This document shows, piece after piece, positions 25,670-33,996 of a DNA stretch of 64,000 nt; the first letter of the stretch is position 1, and each line of letters begins with the position of its first letter. The notes under the pieces were generated by a model. The model ran no database searches. It saw nothing but the letters and a program-made list of their open reading frames with translations, and had not been told where the DNA came from. Where the stretch lies: the NCBI GenBank assembly GCA_050946055.1, contig JBMNUB010000004.1, forward strand, positions 1 through 64,000, in the 5' to 3' direction. The stretch is from Fimadaptatus sp050946055 (GTDB lineage: Bacteria > Bacillota > Clostridia > Christensenellales > Aristaeellaceae). A program made the translations under genes and the position numbers.

Positions 25670-26850
25670 AAAATGCACTGAAGTATTATGAGCAGACGCT
25701 CTCCGAGATACGCGACGCAGGCACCTACAAGGACGAGCGCATAATCACCACCGAGCAGAAGGCCCGCATCGAGACCACCGCCGGTTCCGGCGAAGTGCTG
25801 AACATGTGCGCCAACAACTATCTGGGACTTAGCAACAACCGCGAGCTGATAGATGCCGCCAAGTCCAGCTACGACAAGTGGGGCTTTGGCCTGAGCAGCG
25901 TGCGCTTCATCTGCGGCACTCAGAGCATACACAAGGAGCTGGAAGGCCGTCTGGCCAAGTTCCTGGGCATGGAGGACGTGATACTCTACTCCAGCTGCTT
26001 CGATGCCAACGGCGGTCTGTTTGAGACGCTGCTGGGACCCGAGGACGCGGTGATATCCGACGAACTCAACCATGCCTCGATAATCGACGGCGTGCGCCTG
26101 TGCAAGGCCAAGCGCCTGCGCTACAAGAACAGCGACATGGCCGACCTTGAGGCCAAGCTCATCGAGGCCAAGGACGCGCGCATACGCCTCATCGCCACCG
26201 ACGGCGTGTTCTCCATGGACGGCTACATCGCCAACCTCAAGGCGATATGCGATCTGGCCGACAAGTACGACGCGCTGGTAATGGTTGACGACAGCCATGC
26301 CACCGGCTTCATGGGCGCGCACGGCCGCGGCACTCCCGAGCATTGCGGCGTGATGGGCCGCGTCGACATACTGACCGGCACCTTCGGCAAGGCGCTGGGC
26401 GGCGCGTCGGGCGGCTACACTGCGGCCAGCAAGACCATAATCGACTTGCTGCGCCAGCGCTCCCGCCCCTACCTGTTCTCCAACACCGTGGCTCCCGCGA
26501 TATGCGCCGCCACACTCAAGACGCTGGATCTGCTGGAGAGCAGCACCGAGCTGCGCGACCGCGTACACGAGAACGCGCGCTACTTCCGCGAGAAGATGAC
26601 CGCCGCCGGCTTTGACATGCTGCCCGGCGAGCACCCCATCGTTCCCGTGATGCTCTACGACGCGCGCACCGCGCAGGAGTTCGCCGCGCGCATGCTGGCC
26701 AAGGGCGTATACGTGATAGGCTTCTGCTATCCGGTCGTACCCATGGGCAAGGCGCGCATCCGCACCCAGATATCCGCCGGTCACACTCATGAGGATCTGG
26801 ACTTCGCCGTCAAGTGCTTCATCGAGGTCAAGCAGGAGATGGGCCTGTAA
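25666..26850 (+). CDS. kbl: glycine C-acetyltransferase (2-amino-3-ketobutyrate CoA ligase)
   Basis: This 394-residue PLP enzyme of the alpha-oxoamine synthase family cleaves 2-amino-3-ketobutyrate with CoA to glycine and acetyl-CoA. Conserved blocks are NMCANNYLGLSNN, GFGLSSVRFICGTQSIHKELE, MVDDSHATGFMG and the PLP lysine at about 242 in TGTFGKALGGASGG. The start overlaps the tdh stop (ATGA), giving coupled translation. Length equals the family norm. A strong terminator follows. Confidence 0.95.
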   Translation: MKNALKYYEQTLSEIRDAGTYKDERIITTEQKARIETTAGSGEVLNMCANNYLGLSNNRELIDAAKSSYDKWGFGLSSVRFICGTQSIHKELEGRLAKFLGMEDVILYSSCFDANGGLFETLLGPEDAVISDELNHASIIDGVRLCKAKRLRYKNSDMADLEAKLIEAKDARIRLIATDGVFSMDGYIANLKAICDLADKYDALVMVDDSHATGFMGAHGRGTPEHCGVMGRVDILTGTFGKALGGASGGYTAASKTIIDLLRQRSRPYLFSNTVAPAICAATLKTLDLLESSTELRDRVHENARYFREKMTAAGFDMLPGEHPIVPVMLYDARTAQEFAARMLAKGVYVIGFCYPVVPMGKARIRTQISAGHTHEDLDFAVKCFIEVKQEMGL

Positions 26851-26870
26851 TACAGCTTTTGCACAAATTG

Positions 26871-26910
26871 GCGCCGCCGCAGGGAGTTGTCTCTGCGGCG
26901 GCGCGTTTTT
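26871..26910 (+). terminator. terminator of tdh-kbl
   Basis: A 12-bp GC-rich stem (26871-26882 with 26893-26904, 10-nt loop) is followed by GTTTTT. Most of it (26874-26909) is repeated exactly at 27134-27169. Confidence 0.85.
26874..26909 (+). repeat. 36-nt exact direct repeat flanking element copy B (left copy)
   Basis: These 36 nt are identical to 27134-27169. The match ends exactly: the neighbouring bases differ on both sides. The unit is the tdh-kbl terminator hairpin plus its first four T residues. Confidence 0.85.
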
Positions 26911-27133
26911 GTCAAAAAGCATTTTGACTGGCATCGACCGGGAAATACTCCCCCGCCGCATGCCAGCTTTAACTGAAATCCCTGCTGATTTCCGGGCATG
27001 AAAGCCGCAAGCGGATGTCTTCATGAAACGAATTTCCCGCCGCAAAAATGGCAAGCATCCACCGCACATGCCGCCGGGCGCTATGCTAAGTCGAGACGAC
27101 TGCGTGGCCCTCCGCAAGTCTTCGACAGTCTGC
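26910..27133 (-). repeat. dispersed structured repeat, copy B
   Basis: The reverse complement of this 224-nt segment aligns with copy A (341-587) and copy C (48594-48824). It begins on the plus strand with the hairpin GTCAAAA-agca-TTTTGAC (26911-26928). It keeps the GAAATC/GATTTC inner stem, with compensatory changes in the outer stem. It lies between the converging kbl and P-loop kinase genes. Short open frames here show no coding signal. Confidence 0.75.
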
Positions 27134-27169
27134 CCGCCGCAGGGAGTTGTCTCTGCGGCGGCGCGTTTT
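27134..27169 (+). repeat. 36-nt exact direct repeat flanking element copy B (right copy)
   Basis: This is identical to 26874-26909 and again forms a terminator-like hairpin ending GCGCGTTTT. Together the two copies bracket the 224-nt element exactly. Confidence 0.85.
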
Positions 27170-27417
27170 GTGGTATTCACAGAAATTCATGTTAAATGAG
27201 TTGAAAAAGCAGCCCTTTGCAGACATCTTTGGCACATTTAAAGCAAAGACCAAACGTAGCAATCCCAGCCAAATGGCTAGTGCTTAAAACCGCAAGCCAG
27301 CCCTTCATTGCAGTTTCTCTAATTGAGAAGCCATGCTTTCTTGTGTTAATCCCACGGTGAAACGTCAATAACCGCTTTGCCGATATTCGCATTCCTTACA
27401 AGGGCAAAGCATTCCGT
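27170..27417. other. AT-richer non-coding stretch
   Basis: This 248-nt stretch is visibly poorer in GC than its surroundings. A 66-codon frame on the minus strand (27192-27392) has no ribosome-binding site or recognisable domain. I see no RNA gene. Confidence 0.4.
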
Positions 27418-27942
27418 TCACGGCAAGTCCCGCCTGCCGCTTATCCAATCCGCTATCTCGCGGGCGCTCTGCTCTGGCGGGCGCATCGCATCCACGCATA
27501 TATGGTCTATGCCCCGCTCTCGCAGGTAAGCATATGCATAGTCATCCGGCCTGCGCGCCGCCATGTCCCAGAACGCGCGCTCTGCTTCGTACATGTCGCC
27601 GCCCACCTGCACCCGCTCGCCGAACATGGCATAAGAGCGCTCGCGCACGCGCCTCATGCGCTCCTGCCTGTCCGCGCTCAGGTATGCCGCCTCGGTTATC
27701 AGCGCATCCACGCGCGCATCGATGTCGCCGCGCACTGCCGCCAGCACGCAGTCTCCCGCCGCCATGTCCCCGGCAAGCAGCGCGCACGCGGTCTCCCGCG
27801 GCCGCGCCGAAGAATAGTCGCCCTTGCGCTCGAAGAAGTAGTCCTCCACGTCCAGAAACCTCCAGCCCAGCAAGCCGGCAAGCATACTGCCCACCGTGCT
27901 CTTGCCCGCGCCGTTGCCGCCGCAGATAAGCAGTCTGTGCAT
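27418..27942 (-). CDS. small P-loop kinase-like ATPase
   Basis: This 174-residue protein has the Walker A motif LLICGGNGAGKSTVGS (about 4-19) and a shikimate/adenylylsulfate-kinase-like core. FLDVEDYFFERKGDY near 34-48 fits the substrate-side acidic motif. It resembles AAA_33-type small-molecule kinases, but no specific substrate can be named. ATG 27942 follows AAAAGGAG; the longer open frame runs into a repeat array. It appears to be monocistronic. Confidence 0.7.
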   Translation of the reverse strand: MHRLLICGGNGAGKSTVGSMLAGLLGWRFLDVEDYFFERKGDYSSARPRETACALLAGDMAAGDCVLAAVRGDIDARVDALITEAAYLSADRQERMRRVRERSYAMFGERVQVGGDMYEAERAFWDMAARRPDDYAYAYLRERGIDHICVDAMRPPEQSAREIADWISGRRDLP

Positions 27943-28045
27943 GTATATCGCTCCTTTTCCACTGTATTTATGATGACATGTCAAGTGCGATATGCGCGCA
28001 CCGCTGCTTTGATATGGTGCGGGCCGCATGCCATGCGCGCATTCC

Positions 28046-28224
28046 TCACCCAGCGACATAACCGCCGCGCTGTGCATCCCGCATCAGATATCATACCATG
28101 AGCATGCATCACCCGACAACATAATCGCCGCGCTGTGCATCCCACAGCAGATATCATGCTCATACATCACCCCGCGACATAACCGCCGCGCAGCGCGCCC
28201 CGCATCATACATCATGCGCATTCC
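28046..28224 (-). repeat. tandem array of three 58-63-nt units behind sigF
   Basis: Three imperfect units lie at 28046-28108 (63 nt), 28109-28166 (58 nt) and 28167-28224 (58 nt). Each starts TCACCC and contains a variant of ACATAACCGCCGCGC. The next copy of the TCACCCC start is the sigF stop region itself (TGA at 28225-28227 on the minus strand), so the array appears to have grown from the 3' end of sigF. Confidence 0.75.
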
Positions 28225-28941
28225 TCACCCCGTCATGCCCGCGCGCAGCTTGGCGATTATGCGGCTCTCCAGCCGCGACACCTGCACCTGCGATATGCCC
28301 AGTATCGCACCCGTGCGCGCCTGAGTGAGCTGGCCAAAGTAGCGCAGGCGTATAAGCTCGACTTCGCGCTCCTCCAGCGCTTCCATGCCTCGCTCCAGCT
28401 CCATGCGCTCAATGCGCATGTCGGTATCGTCGCTGCCTATGGTGTCGCCCAGCGTAAGTTCATCCTCGCCTATCGGCTCGCTCAGCGACCGCACGCTGCG
28501 GCTGGCGGCCAGCGCTTCCACCGCTTCGGCCACCTCCAGCCCGGCGCGCGCGGCCACCTGCTCTATCGTAGGCTCGCCCTCCTGCTCGCGCTCAAGCTGC
28601 TCGCGCGCGCGCAGGCAGGCGCGCGCCTTGTCTCGCAGCAGCCGCGACACGCGCATCTGACCATCGTCGCGCAGGAAGCGCCGTATCTCGCCCATTATGA
28701 GCGGCACGGCGTATGTGGAAAAGCGCACACCGAACTCCATGTCAAAGCCCTTTGCCGCCTTTATCAGCCCCATGCAGCCTAGCTGGAACAGATCGTCCCA
28801 CTCCACGCCGCGCCCGGTGAAGCGCGCCGCCACCGACTTGACCAGCGCCATGTTCTCCTCTACCAGCGCATCCAGCGCCGCCTTGTCTCCCGCCTGCGCG
28901 CGGCGGATGTATTCCATGTTGCGCTCATGCGTCGCCGTCAT
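28225..28941 (-). CDS. sigF: forespore sigma factor SigF
   Basis: This 238-residue sigma factor has region 2 (EWDDLFQLGCMGLIKAAKGF and VRFSTYAVPLIMGEIRRFLR), region 3 (DGQMRVSRLLRDKARA) and region 4 ending LTQARTGAILGISQVQVSRL. Genetic context identifies it: it is the third gene of the spoIIA operon. In sporulating Firmicutes SigF is held inactive by SpoIIAB and released in the forespore. The start lies inside the end of spoIIAB (17-nt overlap) without its own clear ribosome-binding site, so translation is probably coupled. Confidence 0.92.
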   Translation of the reverse strand: MTATHERNMEYIRRAQAGDKAALDALVEENMALVKSVAARFTGRGVEWDDLFQLGCMGLIKAAKGFDMEFGVRFSTYAVPLIMGEIRRFLRDDGQMRVSRLLRDKARACLRAREQLEREQEGEPTIEQVAARAGLEVAEAVEALAASRSVRSLSEPIGEDELTLGDTIGSDDTDMRIERMELERGMEALEEREVELIRLRYFGQLTQARTGAILGISQVQVSRLESRIIAKLRAGMTG

Positions 28942-29368
28942 GCGCGCCCAGATGCTTGGTCATGCGCACTATGGTGCCTCGCCCGCGCTGCGAGGTCACC
29001 TCCACCGTGTCCATAAGGGTCTCCATGACCGTAAAGCCCAGCCCGGAGCGCTCCATGTCGGGGCGCGATGTGTAAAACGGCTGGCGCGCCTGCTCCACAT
29101 CGTCTATGCCGCGCCCGGCATCGTGTACCTCGAACGCCGCCGTGCCGTCGTCGAATATGCTGCCGCTCAGGCGCACCATGCCATGCCGGCCCTCATAGCC
29201 GTGTATTATGGCATTGGTCACGGCTTCGCTCACGGCGGTCTTTACGTCGTTCATCTGCTCCACAGTCGGGTCCATGCGCATTATGAACGCCGCTGCGCAC
29301 AGCCGCGCAAATCCCTCGTTCTCACCGCAGGCGAGAAAGTCCACCCTCATCTCGTTTACGCAGTTCAT
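28925..29368 (-). CDS. spoIIAB: anti-sigma F factor / SpoIIAA kinase
   Basis: This 147-residue GHKL-type protein keeps all nucleotide-binding motifs: the N-box EAVTNAIIHGYE (E48, N52), the G1 box DAGRGI at 83-88 and the G2 box RSGLGF at 107-112. It binds SigF and phosphorylates SpoIIAA on serine. The start overlaps the spoIIAA stop (ATGA) and the end overlaps sigF. It contrasts with the degenerate paralogue at 20514-20942. Confidence 0.95.
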   Translation of the reverse strand: MNCVNEMRVDFLACGENEGFARLCAAAFIMRMDPTVEQMNDVKTAVSEAVTNAIIHGYEGRHGMVRLSGSIFDDGTAAFEVHDAGRGIDDVEQARQPFYTSRPDMERSGLGFTVMETLMDTVEVTSQRGRGTIVRMTKHLGAHDGDA

Positions 29369-29685
29369 GTCCTATCACCCGCCCGCTCACATTTTCCGAT
29401 TATCCTATACAGCCCGGACAGCTCCAGCAGCCTGTCCACCTGCCGATTGGCGCCGAACACGCTCACGCCGCCGCCGCGCGCCGCCATGCGCTTGTACCTG
29501 CCTATTATCACGCCCACGCCCGACGAATCCATAAATGTCATATTGCTCAGATCCAGCACCAGATACCTTACCGCCCTATCGCGGGTAAGCTCATCCAGCA
29601 TGCTGCGCACAGAGTCGGCGCTGAAGTGATCCAGCTCGCCGCTCAGCTTTGCCGTGACGCTGGCGTGCGCCTTGTTGCCCGGCAT
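29365..29685 (-). CDS. spoIIAA: anti-anti-sigma factor SpoIIAA
   Basis: This 106-residue STAS-domain protein releases SigF by binding SpoIIAB when dephosphorylated. The phosphorylation site is Ser 54 in TFMDSSGVGVIIGRYK, matching Ser 58 of Bacillus subtilis. ATG 29685 follows GGGAGGTGG; the upstream frame to 29778 has no such signal. It is the first gene of the operon. Confidence 0.95.
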   Translation of the reverse strand: MPGNKAHASVTAKLSGELDHFSADSVRSMLDELTRDRAVRYLVLDLSNMTFMDSSGVGVIIGRYKRMAARGGGVSVFGANRQVDRLLELSGLYRIIGKCERAGDRT

Positions 29686-30024
29686 ATGAGCCACCTCCCT
29701 TGCCGCTTGTCCGGGTAAGTTTCGGCGCACCGGACATGTTCTCCTGTTGCGAAAGCGCTGTTTGTTTGTCGCAGGCATGGGTTTCGCTCGACATTATGCG
29801 CGGGGCAGAATCCGTACCGGCCACGGCATGCTCCTTGCGATACATGCTCAAACTTCATTCGCCACCGTGCGCGTGAGGTCGACGCCATATGCCGCTTCAT
29901 TCGGCAATTCGCCGTGTATGAGGCGCGTATTTCCCGGCATCGTTCATATTTAACCCTTGTGCGCTGGCAAGGCGGCGTGCGTTTTATTATAATGCATCCA
30001 TAAAATTGCATGAGGAGACTTGAC
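29686..30024. other. divergent intergenic region between spoIIAA and the YczE-like gene
   Basis: This holds the upstream regions of two diverging genes. A TATAAT lies near 29989-29994 on the plus strand with only a weak -35, TGGCAA, 17 nt before it. I could not find a convincing sigma-H promoter for spoIIAA. No RNA gene is visible. Confidence 0.4.
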
Positions 30025-30708
30025 ATGACGGCAAAACTTTTGACCGCCGCGCGCGCATTCTGGGGCGAGGCGGTAAACAGGAAGCGCGTGGGCATGACGC
30101 TGTTCGGCGTGTTCGTGTGCGCGCTGAGCGTGGGCTTTTTTAACAACTCTATGTTTGGCGCTGACCCGTTCCAGTGCTTTGCCAACGGCCTGTCAAACGT
30201 GATACCGATAGGCTTCGGCACGCTGTACATGCTGCTGAGCATACTGATGCTGATAGCCGTGTTCTTCATGGACAAGCACTTCATAAACCTCGGCACGTTC
30301 ATAAACCTGTTTATGACCGGATACGTGGCGCAGTTCTCCACATGGGCGATAGGCCAGCTGTTCCCCGACCCCTCGCTTGCATTGCGCATAGTGTTTCTGG
30401 CAGTGGGCGTGGTGATAATGTGCTTTGCCTCGTCGATATACTTCACCGCCGACCTTGGCGTATCGGTCTACGACGCGATAGCGCTGCATCTGGACAAGAA
30501 GCTGCCCATACCCTTCCGCGTGATACGCATATGCACAGACCTGATATGCGTGGGCATAGGTTTTTCGCTGGGCGCGGTCGTGGGCGTAGGCACGCTGATA
30601 ACGGCGCTGTTCATGGGGCCGCTGATAGATTTGTTCAACCGCAAGGTGGCGCAGCCGTTCTTGTACGGGCGCGATGGCAGTCAGGGCAAGGCCAATGTCG
30701 GTCAATGA
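30025..30708 (+). CDS. YczE/YitT-like integral membrane protein
   Basis: This 227-residue protein has about six hydrophobic helices, beginning GMTLFGVFVCALSVGFFNNS. The motif MFGADPFQCFANG and the second-half motif ADLGVSVYDAIALHL fit the YczE/YyaS membrane family, whose activity is not defined. ATG 30025 follows GAGGAG at 6 nt; an ATG at 30010 overlaps that site and is less likely. A hairpin follows the gene. Confidence 0.75.
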   Translation: MTAKLLTAARAFWGEAVNRKRVGMTLFGVFVCALSVGFFNNSMFGADPFQCFANGLSNVIPIGFGTLYMLLSILMLIAVFFMDKHFINLGTFINLFMTGYVAQFSTWAIGQLFPDPSLALRIVFLAVGVVIMCFASSIYFTADLGVSVYDAIALHLDKKLPIPFRVIRICTDLICVGIGFSLGAVVGVGTLITALFMGPLIDLFNRKVAQPFLYGRDGSQGKANVGQ

Positions 30709-30726
30709 CATAATAGGAATCATGAA

Positions 30727-30762
30727 AGGGCGCGGAGGGAATTAATCAGCCTTCCGCGCCCT
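30727..30762 (+). terminator. terminator hairpin of the YczE-like gene
   Basis: The perfect stem AGGGCGCGGA (30727-30736) / TCCGCGCCCT (30753-30762) lies 19 nt past the stop. There is no U-tract; a repeat-end-like sequence starts right after it. Confidence 0.6.
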
Positions 30763-30764
30763 AG

Positions 30765-30884
30765 GCTTGTCAAAAAGTTCGCCAAGGGCAGCATTGAGGG
30801 CAAGCTGCATCTCCCCTTTCATGATGCCGGTTTTGTCATTCCTTATAGCGACCAGCATTCCTCATCGGGCGGGATTATGACAAG
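30765..30884 (-). repeat. possible remnant (copy D) of the dispersed repeat
   Basis: Starting at 30765, the 11-nt sequence TTGTCAAAAAG is the same as at the ends of copies A and B. TGACAAG at 30878-30884 is its inverted partner, and the 14-nt GCCCTGAGCCGCTG (30884-30897) also occurs in the 36-nt repeat flanking copy C. The interior does not align with the other copies. Confidence 0.4.
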
Positions 30885-31028
30885 CCCTGAGCCGCTGTTC
30901 TCTAAGTAGCGTTCATTCACTTTGAATGGCTGTCTGTCATAGCAGCGCCGGTTGTCTTTACTGCTGCAATCATTGGAGTTTTCTTTACATCAATAGGAAA
31001 TAAATTGATAAGCCGGAGTGTTTCTAAA

Positions 31029-31502
31029 ATGAACAAAAAGGCAATCGTGATCGTCACTGCCATAGCAATCGCTTTGGGGTTGAGCTTTGTGGCGTATCGC
31101 AATATAATCCCAAATGAGCATGTACCCGCTGCCGATGAAATAGCCCTGCACATACATTTGGATACGGAAGAAGATGTTGGATTGCTGGTTTTCGATTATC
31201 GCGCAAACAGTCATGAATACAGCGGCGGCATATCAAATGCTGACAAATCGTTAATCAGGCGCGATTCTGATAATATCGTGGTGTGGAATAAGGAGGAGCT
31301 GAACAACACCTCCGATCCCTTTGAGCTGTCGATTAAGTTCCGAATCATAACCGAATATGTAGCCCCCAATTATGAAAACATATACCCGGATGACATCACG
31401 AAATTTGTCGAGCCTATTTCATGGGAAGCCCGCTATGGCGAAACATACTCTATTGCCATCACCGGCGGCAAGGCAAATGGATACAAAGCCGTATTGAACT
31501 GA
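31029..31502 (+). CDS. small membrane-anchored or secreted protein of unknown function
   Basis: This 157-residue protein has a basic start and a hydrophobic segment (KKAIVIVTAIAIALGLSFVA) that acts as an anchor or signal peptide, then a soluble domain rich in D, E and Y. No family is recognised. Base composition is more AT-rich than the surroundings, which suggests acquisition. ATG 31029 has GGAG 12 nt upstream. The same frame is open upstream to a TAA at 30903 and encodes another hydrophobic stretch without a start codon, so the gene may be a 5'-truncated remnant. Confidence 0.5.
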   Translation: MNKKAIVIVTAIAIALGLSFVAYRNIIPNEHVPAADEIALHIHLDTEEDVGLLVFDYRANSHEYSGGISNADKSLIRRDSDNIVVWNKEELNNTSDPFELSIKFRIITEYVAPNYENIYPDDITKFVEPISWEARYGETYSIAITGGKANGYKAVLN

Positions 31503-31670
31503 TTTTATCGGAGGACATGGCAAACCCGGCCGAACCGGAGGGCTACAAGCAAGCAGGCTGCTTCCACCGCCAACAGCCCCGTCCATCCCTGCCGGTGGAT
31601 AATCAAGGGAGCGGCAGCAAAAAGCGCTGCTGCCCCTGATACGTTTTGGGCATTGCCCGTCCATTGCTAC

Positions 31671-33242
31671 TTACGTCCTTATCCTGAACGTATTTGGCGC
31701 AAAGCGATATACGAGTATGCTGGCCACTATGCCGTACAGCACGCAGAAGGCTATTGTCATAGCGCCGAATATCAATATCGGCATGCGCAGCTGCATCATG
31801 TAAAAGCATACAAGGTATGTCACGGCCATAATCACCTTATACGTGCCGCTTTTCATCTCCGTGCCGGCGTTATAGGGCTGCAGCAGGTAGTACACCGTGA
31901 GATAGTGTATCGAGAAGAACATGCTCATGCAGAGTATGGACACTATCAGCACCGCGTAGTCCAGCGGCGCATCCGTGCCCCCGCTGGCAAAGAGTATCAG
32001 CGCCAGTCCCATGCCTATTACCAGCGCCGGCACGGCGTTTATCTTGACTATCTCGCGCAGGCGTATCTGAAACAGGCGCAGTATGAACTTCGGGCGCTTG
32101 TAGAACGAGTAGGTGAGCAGGCTGTGGTCGCAGTTCATGAACAGCGCCTGAGTAAAGCCCGTGCCGCGATTTAGGCAGTACATTATGAACACAAAGTACG
32201 GCAGCCAGGTCATCACTATGCCGTTTATCATCGGCTTGAGTTCGGGCCGCAGGTATAGCGCCAGCAGCACGCCCATGGCGAGCAGGGCGCACACATACGA
32301 TATCTTCTTTGACGAGTTCCAGAGTATCTTCTTGTGCCGCTTTATGAACAAATCGTTCAGGTATTCAAAACCGCTGCGCCTGCTGGTTATGGATGTGTCG
32401 GCGGAAATCCTCTTCTCGCTGGTCTGCTTGGCTATCTGCGCCGCGCTGTCCATCTGAAACGTCATTCCGGACAGCAGCTCGCGCACCAGCGCGCGGTAAT
32501 CGCTGAACCTGATCACCTTGACAGCGCTGACAACGCCCAGAGGTATGCATATCAGAAGCAGCGCCATGGATACAGCCGCGGGCAGCACTATGCCCAGCGC
32601 GGGCAGTCCGTATGCCAGGACCAGCATTGCGCCTATCAAGCTCCACTCGTACTTGTTTAGCTTGTTTTCGTTATAGCCATGGCCGCGCTTTTCGTAGTCC
32701 CACAGTGTAAACGCCGCCACGAACAGCTTCATGCCCGCTATGCAAAACGGCAGCAGTGCGCCCTGCCATACCGGCAGACCTACCTCCGCGCCTAGCGCTA
32801 TCGCAAACGGCATGAAGCCTACAACGACCTTTATCAGGTAGTATGCGTAGTTTATCAGCGTATACTGCCTTGCGTCCATGCGCATCAGCGATATGGCGTA
32901 GTACTTGTCCTTGGTGGGATTGAAAAGGCCGGTGTTGGCAAAGCTGCCTATCATGGTGAGCAGCAGCAGTATGTGCAAGAACAGCCCCGGCTGCGGCAGT
33001 CCTTCATACAGCAGTCCCGCGCCATACACCATCAGTATCATATACAGCAGCTTGCCTATAAACGCAGACGCTATCTCCCACAGCACGGACAGCACATTGG
33101 CAAACGCCTTCAGCCCGCGCGAGCTGTACAGCGAGGTGGGAAGCAAATCCTTTATCAGCGGCATCTGCTTGAGCGAGAACAGTATGCTGTTGACGCGATA
33201 GGCGTTTCTAAGCGCCATCGATATCCTCAGTGTCTTATTCAT
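31671..33242 (-). CDS. ABC-2-like exporter permease subunit
   Basis: This 523-residue membrane protein has about ten to twelve hydrophobic helices in two groups (residues about 55-270 and 305-515), separated by a charged loop. The N-terminal segment is RNAYRVNSILFSLKQMP. It is encoded directly after an ABC ATPase with an 8-nt overlap (ATGAATAA), so it is almost certainly the membrane partner. The exported substrate is unknown; relatives act in peptide, lipid or antibiotic export. GGAGGGGG precedes the ATG. Confidence 0.75.
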   Translation of the reverse strand: MNKTLRISMALRNAYRVNSILFSLKQMPLIKDLLPTSLYSSRGLKAFANVLSVLWEIASAFIGKLLYMILMVYGAGLLYEGLPQPGLFLHILLLLTMIGSFANTGLFNPTKDKYYAISLMRMDARQYTLINYAYYLIKVVVGFMPFAIALGAEVGLPVWQGALLPFCIAGMKLFVAAFTLWDYEKRGHGYNENKLNKYEWSLIGAMLVLAYGLPALGIVLPAAVSMALLLICIPLGVVSAVKVIRFSDYRALVRELLSGMTFQMDSAAQIAKQTSEKRISADTSITSRRSGFEYLNDLFIKRHKKILWNSSKKISYVCALLAMGVLLALYLRPELKPMINGIVMTWLPYFVFIMYCLNRGTGFTQALFMNCDHSLLTYSFYKRPKFILRLFQIRLREIVKINAVPALVIGMGLALILFASGGTDAPLDYAVLIVSILCMSMFFSIHYLTVYYLLQPYNAGTEMKSGTYKVIMAVTYLVCFYMMQLRMPILIFGAMTIAFCVLYGIVASILVYRFAPNTFRIRT

Positions 33243-33942
33243 TTTCCCCCTCCATGAGCGCCGCGATTATCTTGTCCTTGAACTCCTTGCTGTCCAGATT
33301 GGCCTTATCGACCGTTTCCAGCTCGCCATGGTGCAGCAGCACTATCTCGTCGCAGAGGTCGAGCGCAAGGTCCATTATGTGCGTGGAGAATATCGTTATG
33401 CGATCCTGCTTGAGCGAGCGAAGCAGCTGCTTCATCTCCTCGGCCACCACCACGTCCAGCGAGGTCAGCGGCTCATCCAGCAGCAGTATGTTGGGGCGCG
33501 ATATTATGTTTATCAGCATCTGCATCTTGTTCTTCATGCCGTGCGAGTAGTCCTTGAGCAGCTTATCCCTGTCCTCAGTGGCTATGCTCACATAGTCAAA
33601 GTACTCGTCGATGCTCTTTTTGTCAGATATGGACTCGGAGTTTATGTCGATAAAGAACTTGAGGAACTCCCTGCCCGTCAGGAACTCCGGCACAGCGGGC
33701 GTGGACAGCACATAGCCTATGTCGTCCGCCGTGACCTCACGGCGCTCACCGCCATCCTCGATATAGAATCTGCCGCCGTCTGACTTGATGTCGCGGTTTA
33801 CGCAGTTGAAAAGCGTGGTCTTGCCCGCGCCGTTTCTGCCCAGCAGACCGTATATCTTGCCCGACTCGAATGCAAAGTTCACGTCTTTGAGCACATTCTT
33901 GCTCTCGAAGCTCTTTAGCAGGTGTTCTATCACGAATCTCAT
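33235..33942 (-). CDS. ABC transporter ATP-binding protein (exporter type)
   Basis: This 235-residue ATPase has Walker A GLLGRNGAGKTTLFN (about 34-48), the signature motif YSHGMKNKMQ (an unusual LSGGQ variant), Walker B NILLLDEPLTSLD and the switch histidine in IFSTHIMD. This fits DrrA/CcmA-type exporters. ATG 33942 follows AAGGAGG. It is transcribed with the permease gene from a promoter at 34036-34063. Confidence 0.9.
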   Translation of the reverse strand: MRFVIEHLLKSFESKNVLKDVNFAFESGKIYGLLGRNGAGKTTLFNCVNRDIKSDGGRFYIEDGGERREVTADDIGYVLSTPAVPEFLTGREFLKFFIDINSESISDKKSIDEYFDYVSIATEDRDKLLKDYSHGMKNKMQMLINIISRPNILLLDEPLTSLDVVVAEEMKQLLRSLKQDRITIFSTHIMDLALDLCDEIVLLHHGELETVDKANLDSKEFKDKIIAALMEGENE

Positions 33943-33981
33943 ATATATCCTCCTTTGCACATGCGCATGCAGTACTTATAC

Positions 33982-33996
33982 ATGGCGTTACGCCAT
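33982..33996 (-). promoter_or_regulatory. 15-bp palindrome in the leader of the ABC exporter operon
   Basis: ATGGCGT-t-ACGCCAT is perfect and lies inside a larger inverted pair, GCAGT/ACTGC. It sits between the promoter and the ribosome-binding site, where it could be an operator or an RNA hairpin. No regulator gene is adjacent. Confidence 0.5.

Noticed and set aside
27192..27392. 66-codon minus-strand frame in AT-richer DNA
   Set aside because: It has no ribosome-binding site, domain or context. I list the stretch as non-coding.
29686..29780. Sigma-H promoter upstream of spoIIAA
   Set aside because: An AGGAG followed by GAAAC was seen, but the spacing and -10 do not fit the consensus.
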